NCBI GenBank assembly: GCA_016858145.1
Contig: JAEHOE010000091.1
Span: 1 to 64,000 of the forward strand
DNA: 64,000 nucleotides
Source: Edaphochlamys debaryana
Lineage: Eukaryota; Chlorophyta; Chlorophyceae; Chlamydomonadales
Direction of reading: 5' to 3'
A program made the translations under genes and the position numbers. How positions within the stretch are numbered: the first letter of the stretch is position 1; each line of letters begins with the position of its first letter. The notes beneath the pieces were generated by a model. It was not told the origin of the DNA. It worked only from the letters and a program-made list of their open reading frames with translations, and did no database searches. Shown piece after piece: positions 33,001-46,362 of this stretch.

Positions 33001-35616
33001 GAAGGCGGGCTGCACAGCCACGAAGGCGGACAGGCCTGGGGGAGGGGGAGGGGGGAGGGGAGGATGAGTGGGGCCCTCCATGCGACTGCGGGGCAGCCGC
33101 CCTGTCTTACTCCATGCAAATCCGTCCCCTCCCCCCAGTGCTCAACTCTCACCCCCCCACCCTCACCCCCCCCCTCACCCACTGCCCTCCCCACGCTGCT
33201 GACGGACGCCAGCGCCACAAAGTGCTGCGGCCAGAAGGGGGTGGCGAACTCGCCCGCCATGCAGGCCGTGAAGATGAGCGAGGTCACGAAGCGCATGCGC
33301 TGGGGGGTTGGGGGTGGAGGGGGAGGTGGGGAGGTGGTTGGGGGGAGGGATCAGTCCCCTACACCACATCCCAATGCGTGCCAGTCACAGTGCCCCTCCG
33401 GGCCAGACCCCCGACCTCGCCCCCCCAAATGCCGGCCTCCCTTGACCCCCTTCCCCCCCCCCCTCCCCCTTCCCCCCCCACACACACCCACCTTGAGGTC
33501 TGCGTCGAAGGTCTGTCCGAAGGAGGTGGCCACGGACATGCGCACGATGCGGGACACGCCGTCCTTGAGCAGCCAGTTGATGGCGGCGGAGGCGGCAAAG
33601 GCCTGGGGGGGGAGGGGGGAGAGGGCTGGAGCGATGCTAGCTAGGCCCCTCCTGCGCCCTGCACCTGCCTCCAGCCATGCCCCCGGCTCCGCCCTCGGCT
33701 CCTCACGGCCCCACCCCTGCGAGCACCACCCTTCCTCCCCACTCCCCCCCCCGTCCCCCTCCCCCCCACCTTTTTCGCCCCCAGCCCCGTGGCCAGCAGC
33801 AGTGCGGAGAATGAGAAGTTCTGCATGGTGGAGGAGAAGAAGCGCTGGGGGGGGGAGGGGGGAGGGGGGGGAGGGGGAAGGGGGGGGGGGGGAGGGGGGG
33901 AGGGGGGGGAGAGGGGGGGAGGGGGTCGGCAGGGTGTGGGTGCGCATGAGTCCTCACGTGGAGTGCCCGCAGCCCCGCAGCCCCGGGGCTGGAGTCAGGC
34001 GCAAGCCCCGCCGGGGGCTGTCAGTGCCCCTGCCCCCTACCCCCTACCCCTACCCCCCCCACACCTGGCTCAGCCGCCACCTCAGCCAGTCCCAGTAGTC
34101 CGGGGTCACGTCCCGTGGGTCGGGCAGGAAGGCCTCGGCCAGGCGCCGCTGCAGGCCCAGGGCCCAGTTGCGGAGCCGCCCTTGGGGGGTGGAGGAGGCG
34201 GGGGGAGGAGGGGCAGAGTGCCGTTAGCGCAGGGCGGTAGGCGGGCTGGGGGCAGTGCCCCGGGCCGGCACCTGCTGCCCCCAGGTCCCCACACTCAGGG
34301 GCCCCTTCTTCCCCCCCTCCCCCTCCCCAAAGCCCCCCCCGGCCTGCATGCCTGTCCCCGCCCAAGCCCTGAGCTCCGGCCTCCCCTCCCGCCATCCCGC
34401 CTCTCAGCCCCCCCCCTCCCCCCCGCACCCGTGTTCCGGTCGCTCTCCTGCAGAGCGCTCTCCTCCATTGCGCTGATGCGCCGCCCGTCCCACACGTAGG
34501 GGAGTAGCTGGTCGCCTGGGGGGGGGGGAACGGGGGGGAGGGGGGATGGTTTGCTGCTGAGCGGTATTGCACCGGTGCCGTGGGAGAGGGGCTCGCCAGG
34601 AGGGGCTCCACGGCCAGTGGCCCCTTGGTCGGAAGCGGGCGGGAGGGTGGAAGGTTGGCGTGAGCCGGGGGCGTGGGGTGGGGGTGCAAGGGGGCGCAGC
34701 GCATGACTGGCGAGGGGCCCCGGTGCCCCTGCCGGCGCCCCCGCCTCACCAGCCCCTACCCCCTCCAGTGGCACGGGCAGGCGCGGGGTACGAGGGGGCT
34801 ACGCGCGGGGTGGAGTGGGGCGAGCACTGCTGCCCAGAGGCGAAGGGAAGGGAGGGTGCCGGGGGTTCCCGGCAGGGAGCCGATCCGCCACTCGAGACAC
34901 ACACGCAAACACACCCCTGGAAGGCCATCAGACCCCTGAACCTCAGACCTCAGACCTCAGGCTCCCCCCCCCAGGGACCTGCTAGGCGAGGAGTGCCGCT
35001 GAGGCGGTTCCGGGAGGGATGAGGGGGGCCAGGAGGCGGGCAGGGCTGCACGGCCCGCGCACCTCCGCCCTACAGCGCCCCCTGTGCGCACCCCTGCCTG
35101 CCCACCGCCCCAATCGCCCCGCCAGGTCCCCTTCCCCCCTTCCCCCCTCACCCCCACCCCTCCCCCCTCACCCTTCTTCACCGCCACGGGCAGCCGCTCC
35201 AGACCGCTGGACCCCGACCCCGAACCCCCGTCCGCGCCCCCGCCTCCCCCGGCCCCGTTCCCCGCCTTGCCGCCGCCCCGTGCCGCCTGGGCGGACACGG
35301 CGGCAGCGGCGGTGGCGGAGGTGACGGAGCAGAACAGGGGCGGCGGGGCAGTGCGGCCCCGGGCACTGCCGGACGGCCGCGGATGGCGCAGGCCGCAGCC
35401 GGCGGCGGCGGCGAGGTTCGAGGCCCCGGACCCCGTTGACACCATCATCCGCGGGCGCCCGCGGCCGGGGCCGAAGCGGAATGAGCCGGCCTCAGCGGCA
35501 AAGTCGCCTCCCAGAGTGGAGGCCGGAAGCAGTAGCGGTGCTTCAGGCTGCTGCTGCCACAGCAGCGACGAAGTGACCGGTCGCGACGTCCACCGATGCC
35601 GCTCCGCCGGCGCCAT
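30036..35616 (-). CDS. RUS family protein (ROOT UVB SENSITIVE, DUF647)
   Basis: 14 exons: 35616-35172, 34515-34429, 34180-34065, 33844-33770, 33602-33492, 33299-33179, 33035-32935, 32782-32671, 32497-32376, 32063-31932, 31750-31584, 31426-31366, 31218-30316 and 30107-30036 (TAG), giving 874 residues in frame. The DUF647 core spans about residues 149-430. It opens with LLPYVWDG, continues with INWLLKDGVSRIVRM and FGQTFDADLKRMRFV, then membrane-like helices, then GGNLADLTSKNQAQHMV. The blocks INWLLKDG (family WxLKDG), DxDLK and NLADxxxKxxxQ are hallmarks of RUS proteins. Plant RUS1/RUS2 act in plastid-linked vitamin B6 and UV-B responses. The first 148 residues are Ala/Gly/Ser-rich and could include a plastid transit peptide. 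Exon 13 encodes a 301-residue low-complexity Pro/Ala/His/Glu insert absent from typical family members (about 450-600 aa). Which RUS subfamily it belongs to was not resolved. Confidence 0.88.
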
Positions 35617-36442
35617 TGCCGCAACCGGTTTATTGGATAGCTACAGCAGCAGTCAGCGATGTGCGCTCGGCCCCCCGGGCTATCGCGCCCTGCGCTGGCT
35701 ATAGAAGTCCTGGCCCATGCCGGCTGAGCCGACGACAGCGCTGCTAAGTAAGAGCGCAAACCTGAATAGATGAGACAAGTAGAGTGACGTCGCGGGTGCG
35801 TTTGGGGCAAGGTGCGCCGGCGCAACGTGACGCGGTGGATGGTTTGACGCTGGCAGCGGTGTTTCGGGTACAGGTTGCAAACCGACGTGCTCTAGGCCTA
35901 TGTATGTAATCTTAATGGGCGGGGGGGCCGGAGGCAGGCAAGAGGGCGACCGGCAGAACACGTCTTCGACACGCGCTGGACACACACACGAACACCCCGC
36001 CAGCCCTCACTGCCTCTGGGAGGCAGCCTGCAGTCGCAAGGTGCTCCACGGGCCCCCAAACTTGATGTCAACCCGGTTTGTCTACTTCCCCTGAGATTTA
36101 ACCACCGTGGAAGGCAGAGGTGATGTTGTCGGTCACTGTCCACTCCCTGCTGGGAGGCAAGGCCCAGTTGCACATTGCTCAGCCCCAGCTCAAACAACCT
36201 GGCAAAGCTCTGGCGACACACCGCACGAGTTTGGGGTGCGAATGCCGAGGAATCCGGGTGACATGCGGCCAGTCAGGGGCCACCTCCTCGCTTCGGCACT
36301 GAAGTCCAACACGAGCTCGGCTGTTCCTTTGCCTCCAGTCGCAAAGGCGGGCATGGTTTTCGGGGTAGCTCGGAAAACGCTGACCAGATGGCGGACGCGC
36401 CATATACTGTTGCGGAAGCACACTGAGTGACATACTGTAACA
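35617..36442. promoter_or_regulatory. Divergent promoter region, RUS gene and type I membrane protein gene
   Basis: The two genes read outward from this 826-bp gap, so both promoters lie here. The base composition is more balanced than in the genes, and no family-like ORF was found. No specific box could be assigned. Confidence 0.5.
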
Positions 36443-39400
36443 ATGGCGCGGATAGAAAGCTTGTGGTGCTTAGCTTTAGTCTTCCTCGCAGCCGGCCTGG
36501 GGTCGGCATCAGCACAATGGAGTCCCCTTGGCTCTCTGCTGAAGGCTGGACGACGTGGGCGACATCTCTTGCAGAGTACGTAACGCTCGAACAGCCTGGT
36601 GCTGGGCAGGCCCTTCAGCGTTCCAGCGTTCGCTGAACTGAATGGCGCACTGAGCGGCCGCTCGCCAACCTGCACCTTGCAGGCACTACCAACGTACCTG
36701 TGATTGTGGATGCAAGCGCCTGCGCCAGTCTGAACGCGGTCGACGCCGCCCCGTTCACCATGCCAAATAATCCGCAGCCCGTGGGCTGGGCAACGTTGAA
36801 GCAGGGTGGTGTCAACCTAACTGGGGAAGTCATGCTGCAAATAGACCTTACTGCACATCCCATACCAATGTACCTCGCGGGCTCAGAGAGTGGCGACAAC
36901 ATTCGCGTCAGCATTCTCACAGAGGTCCCAACGGCATGTCCGTCGACAACCCCTGCTCCCGTGTGAGTGGGCCAAGGTCTGGAGGGGGGTGTCGGCCGAG
37001 CGGTTCCGCACACCACACATGCCTCACATGCGGCCGGCCGTGGAGGTCCCTGCAGCGGCCCCGCCTGCTGTGGAATAGCGTGATGTAGACGTAGACTGCC
37101 GGGGTGGGGGGTGCCAAGGTGCGGGACTGGGGCGCTGCCTTGCCCCGCCCTGCCTCCCGAGCGCGACTCACCCCCGGCTCACCTCCTCCCCCTGGCCCCT
37201 TCCCCCGCTCACCCTCGCCGGACAGTGTGTTCCAAAAGTTCCTGGAGAACTGTGAGAAGACCCGTGCAACCATAACCCTGCCGCTGCCCACCTCCCTGTT
37301 CAACTGCACCTACAAGACGCCCAATGACTACGCGGTGACGTTCTATGTGATGCTAGAGGTGGACCTCGCCTCGGACGTGAGCGGCCGCCCGGATGGCGCA
37401 GGGGGGGGGAGGAGGCAGGCAAAAAGGAGGGAGGGCCGCAGCCAAAGCTGGGCTCCAGGAACGGGTCATGTGCTGGCCTAGGGCTGCCAAACACACGCGC
37501 TGTTGACTAGGTGCACGCCACTGGAAAGCAGGTGCAGAGGGCTCTCAGCACCCGTTGTCATTGCACGCTGCCTGCCTCCACTGCCACCTCCCCTGGCCCC
37601 TAGCAAACATCCCGCGCTCCGCACCCTCCACTCCCCCCCCCTTCCCTCCAGGTCTGCTCCCTGCCTGAGCCACCCATTGGTTCTACCACCACGGGGTACT
37701 GGGCGGGCAACCGCATGAAGGCCCTGTCGCCCACCTGCCAGTACATCACCGTGAAGGCGGACTGCATGCCCTCCACCTGCGACCCGGGCCCGCTCCTGTC
37801 GGCAGACGTGTCCCGCCAGACCACCGTGTCCTCCTCCTCCAACAATGTGCTGCCCATTGTGATCGGCGTGTCGGTGGGCACGGGCGTGCTGGTGCTGGCC
37901 ATCATTGGCGGAGTGCTGTACACGCGCAAGCGCCAGCGCGAGGAGGCGCTGCGGCGCAAGCTCAACCGGAAATACGCGGGCGGCTTTGATGATGACGAGA
38001 GCGTCATCACCTCGGACGAGGAGGACCCCGACGAGCTCGACTTCTCGGGCAAGTCGCACTACGCGGCCGCCTACCAGAGCGGCGCGTTCGGCGCAGTGCG
38101 GTCCATGTTCATGGGCCGCTCGGCGCTCTTCTCGCGCGCCCCGCGCGGGGCGGGCAGCATGGCCATGGCCGCACGCCATGCGCATGCGGGCCCGGGCTTT
38201 GCATCAGTGACCCAGGTTGGGGGCCACTACGCTGCCTCGGAGGCCGCGCCCTCAATGTCCATGGGCCAGGGCTGGCACGACCACGACCGCATCTCGCAAG
38301 CCCGCTACGCCGACAAGTACGCCTCGGGCGGGGTGCCCATGACGCCGACCAGCCCCGCAATTGGCAGCGTGCGGGCCGGCCCCGCTGCGGGCCTGCCCTA
38401 CGCCTCGGGCTCCTACAACATGTCGGCCTCGTACAGCATGGCCTTCACGGGCCGCGGCAGCGCCAACATCCCGGCCAACGCGCCCCCGCGGTCGGAGATT
38501 GTGTCAGCTGCGCTGGTGGAGATCGAGACGCACGAGGACCAGTACCAGCTGGCGCGCATGTCCGGCAAGCTGACCAAGAAGCAGCAGGCCACGGCCGCGG
38601 CGTCGGGCGCGAGCCGCACCTCGGTACTCTCGCCGCGGACCACCACGCCCCAGGTGGCGCGCGTCACGCCCAAGTCGCCCAGCCTGCCGCGCCCCATGCC
38701 GGCCGTGACGCCGCAGCCGGGGGTGACCACGGCGCAGATCGCCGAGCAGCTGGGCATGGTGGAGTCGGCGGCGGGCAGCCCCGCGGGCTACGGGTCGGGG
38801 TCGCTGGACCCGGCCCTGGCGGCGCAGCGCGAGATCAGCCAGGTGCAGGCGGCCATGATGGCAGGACCGCCCGCGGACATGTTGCCCGAGGTGCGCAGAG
38901 GGCTGGGGAGGGGGCGAGGGTGGGTGGGGTGACGGGCAGCGACCGGGGCAGAGTGCAGGAATGGATCGAAAGGCGGAGCGGACCAGGGCCGGAGGCATGC
39001 GGGCATAGAGAAGCAGAGAAGAGCGGGCAGCCGGGCTGTGTCGGGCAAGGCAGCCTCCTGGCTTGAGGGCCGCCTCATGGCTAGGGCTGTGGCTCGGCAG
39101 GATCAAGGCCACCTCTACCCACCACCGTGCCCCTGACGCGCTGCCCTCCGAACCTGCTCCTCCAAAATCCCTCTGCCACCCCCTCCCCGCCACCCCGCCC
39201 CACCCCACCCCCTCCCAGAACGCCTCGGCCTTCATCAACCCGTTGGCCATGATGGGCGGCGCGGTGATGGACGAGGACAGCGACGTGGACGAGTCCCGCC
39301 TGCCCGACTCGCGCGCCGGCTCGTCCTTCATGCCGCTGCCCAAGCGCATGACGCGCCCCGACGTGGCGCCCAGCACCCGCGCCGCCACGGGCCTGGTGTC

Positions 39401-40238
39401 GTGGGAGGCGGCCCGGGCGGCATCCAAGAAGACCCTCGAGCCAGCGGGCAGCGGCGCCCGCGCCGGGGGGGCCGGGGCCGGGACCGGGCGGACCGCCTCG
39501 GACGAGGGCGACGGAGAGGCGCTGCAGAGCCGCCGCGCAGGCGGAGGCGGAGGCGAGATTCAGCCGGACGAGGCGGCGGATGCCGGCCCGGGGCAGTCCC
39601 TGCTGGCTGCGGACATGGCGGCTCGGGCTCTGGGGCCCGCGCCGGCGGGCTTTGGTCAGGCCGGCGGGGGCACGCAGGGCGGGGGCGTGGAGTACTCTCT
39701 GTCTGGGGAGGCGGCGGCGGCGCAGGCGCGGGAGTACACGTTCAGCGGGGAGGCGGCGGGCGGGCGGACCTCGGGCCCCGCCTTCCGGCCCGGCGTGGGC
39801 TCTGCGATCGCGGAGGCGCCCGAGGCGGAGGGCGGGGTGGAGCTCAGCCCTCAGCTGCAGCTCCAGCCGCAGGTGGGGTGGGACGGAGGGGGTGCGGAGG
39901 GGCAGGGGGAGGGGGAGGAGCGCATACCGATAGCAGAGGCAGGTTCGGGGACACGGCCTGGCTGGGGCTGGGAAGGCGGAGGGCAGGGTCGAGTAGCCCC
40001 GGCCATTCTGGGCACTGTCGTGAAACCTGCCTTGCCCAGCCCGAGACGCCGCCCCCTCCGCACCTGCCGCCCCTCTCGTCCCCCGCAGGCCTCGGGCTCC
40101 GAGGCGGGCGGCACGCTGGTCATCCCCGCCCTCTCGCCGCCCTCGGCCTCCGCCCCCGCCTCCGCCGGCGGGGCGCGGCCCGGCAGCGGCAGCGGCTCGG
40201 GGAGGCTGGCGGCGCCGCGGGACGAGGCGGAGCAGTGA
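36443..40238 (+). CDS. Single-pass type I membrane protein with long acidic/low-complexity cytoplasmic tail
   Basis: Six exons: 36443-36575, 36683-36962, 37226-37376, 37652-38890, 39219-39872 and 40089-40238 (TGA), giving 868 residues with all phases consistent. A cleavable signal peptide covers residues 1-24 (CLALVFLAAGLGSASA). The ectodomain (about 25-253) has several cysteines and Asn-Leu-Thr and Asn-Cys-Thr glycosylation sequons. One membrane helix spans about 254-278 (VLPIVIGVSVGTGVLVLAII), followed by the basic stop-transfer TRKRQREEALRRKLNRKY. The cytoplasmic tail of almost 590 residues starts with an acidic DDDES..SDEEDPDE stretch and is rich in Ala, Gly, Ser and Pro. There is no kinase or other catalytic motif. 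I do not recognise the family. The topology suggests a cell-surface sensor or adhesion protein. Confidence 0.82.
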
Positions 40239-41371
40239 GGGCCATAGCGCGCAGCGGAGGCGAGCCCTACGGAGGGGCCCTTGCAGTAGGACTTGGCGGA
40301 CGCAGGTGCAGCCGGGCTGCAGGGTTGGGGGGCCGCATGCCGGCCGGCAGGGTGGGGGAAGGCAGCGATGGGGAGGCCACGCCGTGACGGGCGGCGATCA
40401 GCGGGGCGGGGCGGCACTGTGCTCCCTGCCTAGCAAAAGTCGCGGGCAGGGCTCGGCAAGCACCGAGGTGGGTTGGGCTTGGTTCTTAGCAGGGTGCTGC
40501 GGGACCGGTGCTGGTGCCACGCACACACCGTGCCGCATGTGCGAATAAAGGGGCCGTGGGCGGGTGCTCGCGGGCTGGCGAGATTCATTGTGTTGAGCTT
40601 CCAAGGGGCGGTGCTCTGAAGCCAGCGGCCTGGGTGTCGTGATGGGCACTGCCCCATACCGGTAAAGCTGCGTGCGACGGGCGATCGCGTATGACTAGCT
40701 TCCTCACAAACTCGTTGTGGCTGGCGGGTGTGAGTGTACTCTTGCTGCGTGTGGTGTGCTATCGCGCTGAAGGGGGCAACACGCCAAGGGTTGTTGAAAA
40801 CCCCCGGCCCGCATCCATCAAGGCAAGAGCGCCCGTGCGAGGGCGCGGGGGCGCCAGGTGCTGCGCGGGGCTGCAACATGCCCCTGCCGCAGCCCCTGTC
40901 CGCCGCGTGGTGGCAGCGAGGTGGTGGCGAGTTGTCGTGTGTTACAGGGTTGGTGTGCTGTCAGGCGGGACTCGCGGGGGGGAATTGGTGAGGCAAGAAA
41001 GGGGCGGCCCAACAGCTGTCGCCCCGCTCAGGATTCAGAGAGCTGTGTGAGGTACAGTACGCAAGCTTGCGATTAAGCACTGCAGGCCAATGGCCACGGC
41101 CCTTGCTTGGACAAGCGGGGCGCCCCCACGGGGGCGGAAAACGAGGTCCATCGAGCTTCGAGCAAGCGCACTGTCGCGACTACCCGTAGAGAAATATGCA
41201 AGGCTAGCTGCTTGGAGAAGCTGAAGGCCAAGCGTTGCACAGCTTCGGACAGCGGGAAGTGCAGGCCCAGCCTATGCTGTGCGAGACGAGGGCTGGGGGC
41301 TCTGCTGCAGTAGCATCGTTGATGTCGCAGACTGGCTGGAGGACCGGCCCCCCTGCCCTCGGAGCCAGCGG
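40239..41371. other. Intergenic region downstream of the type I membrane gene
   Basis: This includes the 3' UTR of the upstream gene. AATAAA occurs at 40542 but is not the usual chlorophyte signal. No gene was recognised. Confidence 0.4.
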
Positions 41372-41845
41372 CAGTGCTGCTATCTTTCTGGGGCTCGGCG
41401 CTTGGCTGTGGCCGAAAGTAACCCCCACAGGGGCCGTGCCTTTCGGTACATGTGCACAGTTGACTCTCGTTTTCGGTACGAGGGGTCTGGGGCCGTCCTT
41501 CAGGGTCCTTCAGCTGGCACTATCATGCCCCGGGCCTAAGACCCCTCGCCCCGGAGTGTTGCCCGTCACGCAAACCGCTGGGCGCCTGTCGGTTCAGCGC
41601 TCCGGGAGCATCCTACTGATACTGCGCCCCCTTGCGCCAGGTAGCCCCCGCCAGGAAGTGTACCCCAGCTGGGCCTAGGTGTCCGAAAGGGGGTCAGCAC
41701 TCAGCAGGGGCCAAAACCTTCGGTACATGGGCATGAAACATGTGTCTCCAGTGGGGAATCCTTCGTGACGAAAGTTGCCAAAACTCTTTCGCAGAGCCCT
41801 CCGAATCGAAACTTGCACCAGAACGAAAGGAAGATAGCAGCACTG
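41372..41845. mobile_element. Second MITE sharing the hAT-like termini
   Basis: The left end is CAGTGCTGCTATCTTTC. The right end is AAGATAGCAGCACTG, whose complement is CAGTGCTGCTATCTT, so 15 terminal bases match perfectly. These differ from the 13702 element at one or two bases. The element is 474 bp with no transposase. GGAGCCAGCGG abuts the left end directly but occurs four bases (CCAC) beyond the right end, so a clean 8-bp duplication is not present. Confidence 0.75.
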
Positions 41846-43663
41846 CCACGGAGCCAGCGGCCAGCTACCGCAGCAGCAGGCCCCCACCACGTCACGTAGG
41901 CACCCTGGGTCCAGGCTGCGAGGGCATGAGCGCTCCCCTGTCACCGTAGCTCAACGGAGCGTTAGCGGGAGGGCGGGCCCGTAAGGCCGGTTAGGGGACG
42001 TCCCGGAGCGTCCCCCTGCGGGGTGCAGGCAAGTGCCCGGGGGCCGCTTCACCCGCCGCCGCTCAGGGCTCCCGGTCCGCGTGCTACGCAGCCGGCACCG
42101 TGACGTCCTCCTCAGCCTTGCGCTGGGCCCCTGCAGCCCCGCCGCCCTCAGGGCCCATGCCCTCGGGACCCCCCTGCCCTTGGCCGTGGTGGCCCCCGCT
42201 GTCCGCCTGCACGCTCCGCCGCCCAGGCCTCGCTCCTCACTGCCGGGCTGCGGGAACACTGGGTACCGCAGCAGTGCCGGGGTCCGGGGAGAGCAGTTGC
42301 GGGACAGCGGGAGCCGTCCGAGGCAGGGCTGCGTCGGTAGCTGGTTGTATTCTGGCATAGCTCCGGACCTCTCGGGGGGGGGCGGATACCGCTGCGCTGG
42401 GGACCTTCCGGGAGGGGAGGGGCAGGCGCGCGGGCCATGTACATGGCCCACCAGTACGCCCTTCCAAACGACCCCCGACTGGTACACCAGGCTGTGCCCT
42501 CGTGCACTCGCTTGCACTGCTTTGTAATCGCCCCCCGGGAAACACTGCCGTGGAGCCGTGGACCGCAACACCAATGCGTGCGTGTGACCCGCTTCCAAGC
42601 GCTTTCCCGCAGGCTGGAGGCCCACAGGCCATGCAAGACCAGGCAACCACGTGAGCCGCGCCATGGGTTGCGTGACCTATGACTACGTGCACCGGCGCGG
42701 ACCCACAACCGCAGCAGAGCGCCGATCCTCATCCGACGTGAGAGCGGCCTCAACTCACTCCATTGGGACCTCCGCTCGACCCTGCCCAGGGCGGCAAGAC
42801 CTTGATTTAAACCTCCGCCGACTATGACTTCTTGATGTGTGAACGGCTGCTTGTGTTAGCCGGGGAAGCGTAGGCGCGGCGGGTAGCCGGCCGGTTCTAA
42901 GTACCGAAGCCCGCCCCATCCCGCCCAGCCCGTTACGTTTAAGTCGCCGCCGTAGTCGCGTCGCGAGCCGCAGTGTGTAGCTGGAGATAGTGTGGTAGAC
43001 TAGAGCAGTGGTGCCCGCCGGCGGCGGAGAAGGGCACAGCAGAGCGGGCATGTGGACCGAGCAACCCGCGATACCGAAGCCCACCCGAACGAAACAATCC
43101 CAGTACGCACCTGGGACATAGGAAGCAGAGGCGGCGCCACCACGGAGCCATGCGAGAGCGGGGAACGGGCCAAGAGGGTGTCAGCATGCGATGAAGCAGG
43201 CGAAGCGCGAGGTGGGAAGAGAAGCCAAACACACAAGGAACCGCCGGCGGGCAAAGAGGGGGAGACGGGAGCGGGGCGGGGTGTTGGAGAGGCGGTGTCA
43301 GGGGTACGGCAGGAACCCATGCGATACCCGGGGCGCGTGCAGTGCGGTGCTGCACAGCAAGGGACTCCGAGTGAGTTCCCCACATGCTGCGAAGCCAAGG
43401 CCCCGCCCCGGCGGGTAGGTGGGGGTGGCGTGTGCACGCGTGTGTGAAGGGTGTGGGTGACAGGGTTCCGTGAGACGGCGGGGATCAGTCTGGGCAGGGC
43501 TTAACCCCCGTTTGGCGCTGGGTGCCTGCCAGACCATCATATCACCCGACAGCACGTCATTCCCTGGGCCGTGAGAGCGCACGGCCACGCATGGGGGGTG
43601 GGGGAGGGCTACGGCGGCCGCGGCGGTGTAGGGCCCAGGTGGGAAGGCGAGGGGGCTGGCGGA
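41846..43663. other. Intergenic region, no supported gene
   Basis: Open frames at 42033-42527 (plus) and 42148-42753 (minus) overlap each other in a GC-rich stretch. They show no recognisable domain. The minus-strand frame has a Cys/His-rich patch, but no known finger spacing was found. This may be old transposon sequence. Confidence 0.4.
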
Positions 43664-44482
43664 TTACCCAAGCTGCGCGTAGGCCTGATGGATTTGCTGG
43701 ACCAGAGGGAGGTGGCTGGCGCGGCGAGGGCAGTAGTACATGTAGGGCTGCGCTTTGAGGAGGTGGTGGACGGTGCCGAAGAGGGTGTTGGGGTGGTAAC
43801 CTTGGTCGCGAAGCGTGGCAACGAGGAGGGCAATCTGGTGGCAGAAGTCGGCGACATCAGAGATGATGTGGCGGAGGCGGTGGAACTGGCTGGTGAGGAT
43901 GTTGCGCTTGCAGGGTTCAGTGACGCTGGAGCTGGCGGACACGAAGCGGGAAAGCTCCACACCGGCGAAGGCGGGTTGGGTGCGCTTGTCGTACAGGCGT
44001 GTAGTGTACCGGGCGATGAGGGTGGTTTGGCCGTTGGCGTCCGTGACGGGGACGGCGGTGGGCACCAGGAGGATATCGAGGAAGGGCACAGCGCCGTGCG
44101 CAAGGCTGGGCTGGGGGGTGACGCGGAGGCAGGCTGGGTACAGGCCGCGGAGACCGCTGAGCTGGTGGTCTTCGGTAAGCAGGGCGGTGAGGTGGGGGTT
44201 ATGCAGAGACAGGAGGTCATCGAGGAACGGTTTGCTGAGGCCGAAGCTGTGGAGGATCTGACGCTGGGCTGGGGTGATGGTGGGGCTGTAGTACTGCAGG
44301 AGGAAGCGGTATTCGTACCACCCAAGGAAGAGATTGGCGATGTACGGGGCTGGCGAGATGCCCATTGGGATGTCGCAGACCTGCTCCACCAGGTCAGGCC
44401 CGTATTCAATGTAGGTGCTGGCCAGGAGCTGTTCGAAGAGGGCGTCGAAGTCGTCGGCGGTGACCCAGCAGGTGACTTCTTG
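43664..44482 (-). mobile_element. 5'-truncated reverse transcriptase of a retroelement
   Basis: One open frame of about 270 recognisable residues ends at 43664. In order it shows CDIPMGISPAPYIANLFL (fingers/palm block of the PMG..xPxxANLF type), FLDDLLSL (the catalytic x-x-DD box, with Phe-Leu instead of Tyr-x), PFLDILLVP, TTRLYDKRTQPAF and SQFHRLRHIISD. The combination PMG, x-DD and LYDKR is familiar from a widespread eukaryotic RT-like family. I cannot assign it to a named clade. The N-terminal fingers are missing, since the ubiquitin gene starts about 300 bp upstream, and no endonuclease, RNase H or LTR was found. A GC/T-rich stretch at 44483-44570 may be an intron 3' end or junction. Confidence 0.7.
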
Positions 44483-44667
44483 ATGTGTGTGTGGGGGGTG
44501 GGGGGGTGGGGTGGGGCGTTGTAATTCAAGCTGCCCCGGGAAGCGTCGAGGCGGGGGCGGGGGGCGGCGGGGGAAAGCCGGGGAAACGACCTTTGCGCCA
44601 GTCCGCATGTCGCGTGCCATGGCGGGAGCGAGGCCCCCTTAATGGCGCTAGCTCGCTTTCAGATAGT

Positions 44668-44673
44668 TATAAG
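44668..44673 (+). promoter_or_regulatory. Possible TATA box of the ubiquitin-RUB gene
   Basis: TATAAG occurs about 103 bp before the ATG in an otherwise GC-rich gap. Position and orientation suit a core promoter for a highly expressed gene. No start-site data are available. Confidence 0.35.
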
Positions 44674-44763
44674 GACTCCAGCGTGACCAGCTTCGCACAC
44701 CCACTTCCTCTCAACGCTGCCAGCGTATCATTTACAAGCCAAACCCGTCTGGGGCTGTCCTGA

Positions 44764-46362
<1,599 letters not shown>

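Noticed and set aside
42828..44491. A 17-bp exact match (TGACTTCTTGATGTGTG) at 42828-42844 and 44474-44490 as retroelement borders
   Set aside because: It is a single short match with no terminal structure, poly(A) or target duplication. It is too weak to define element ends.
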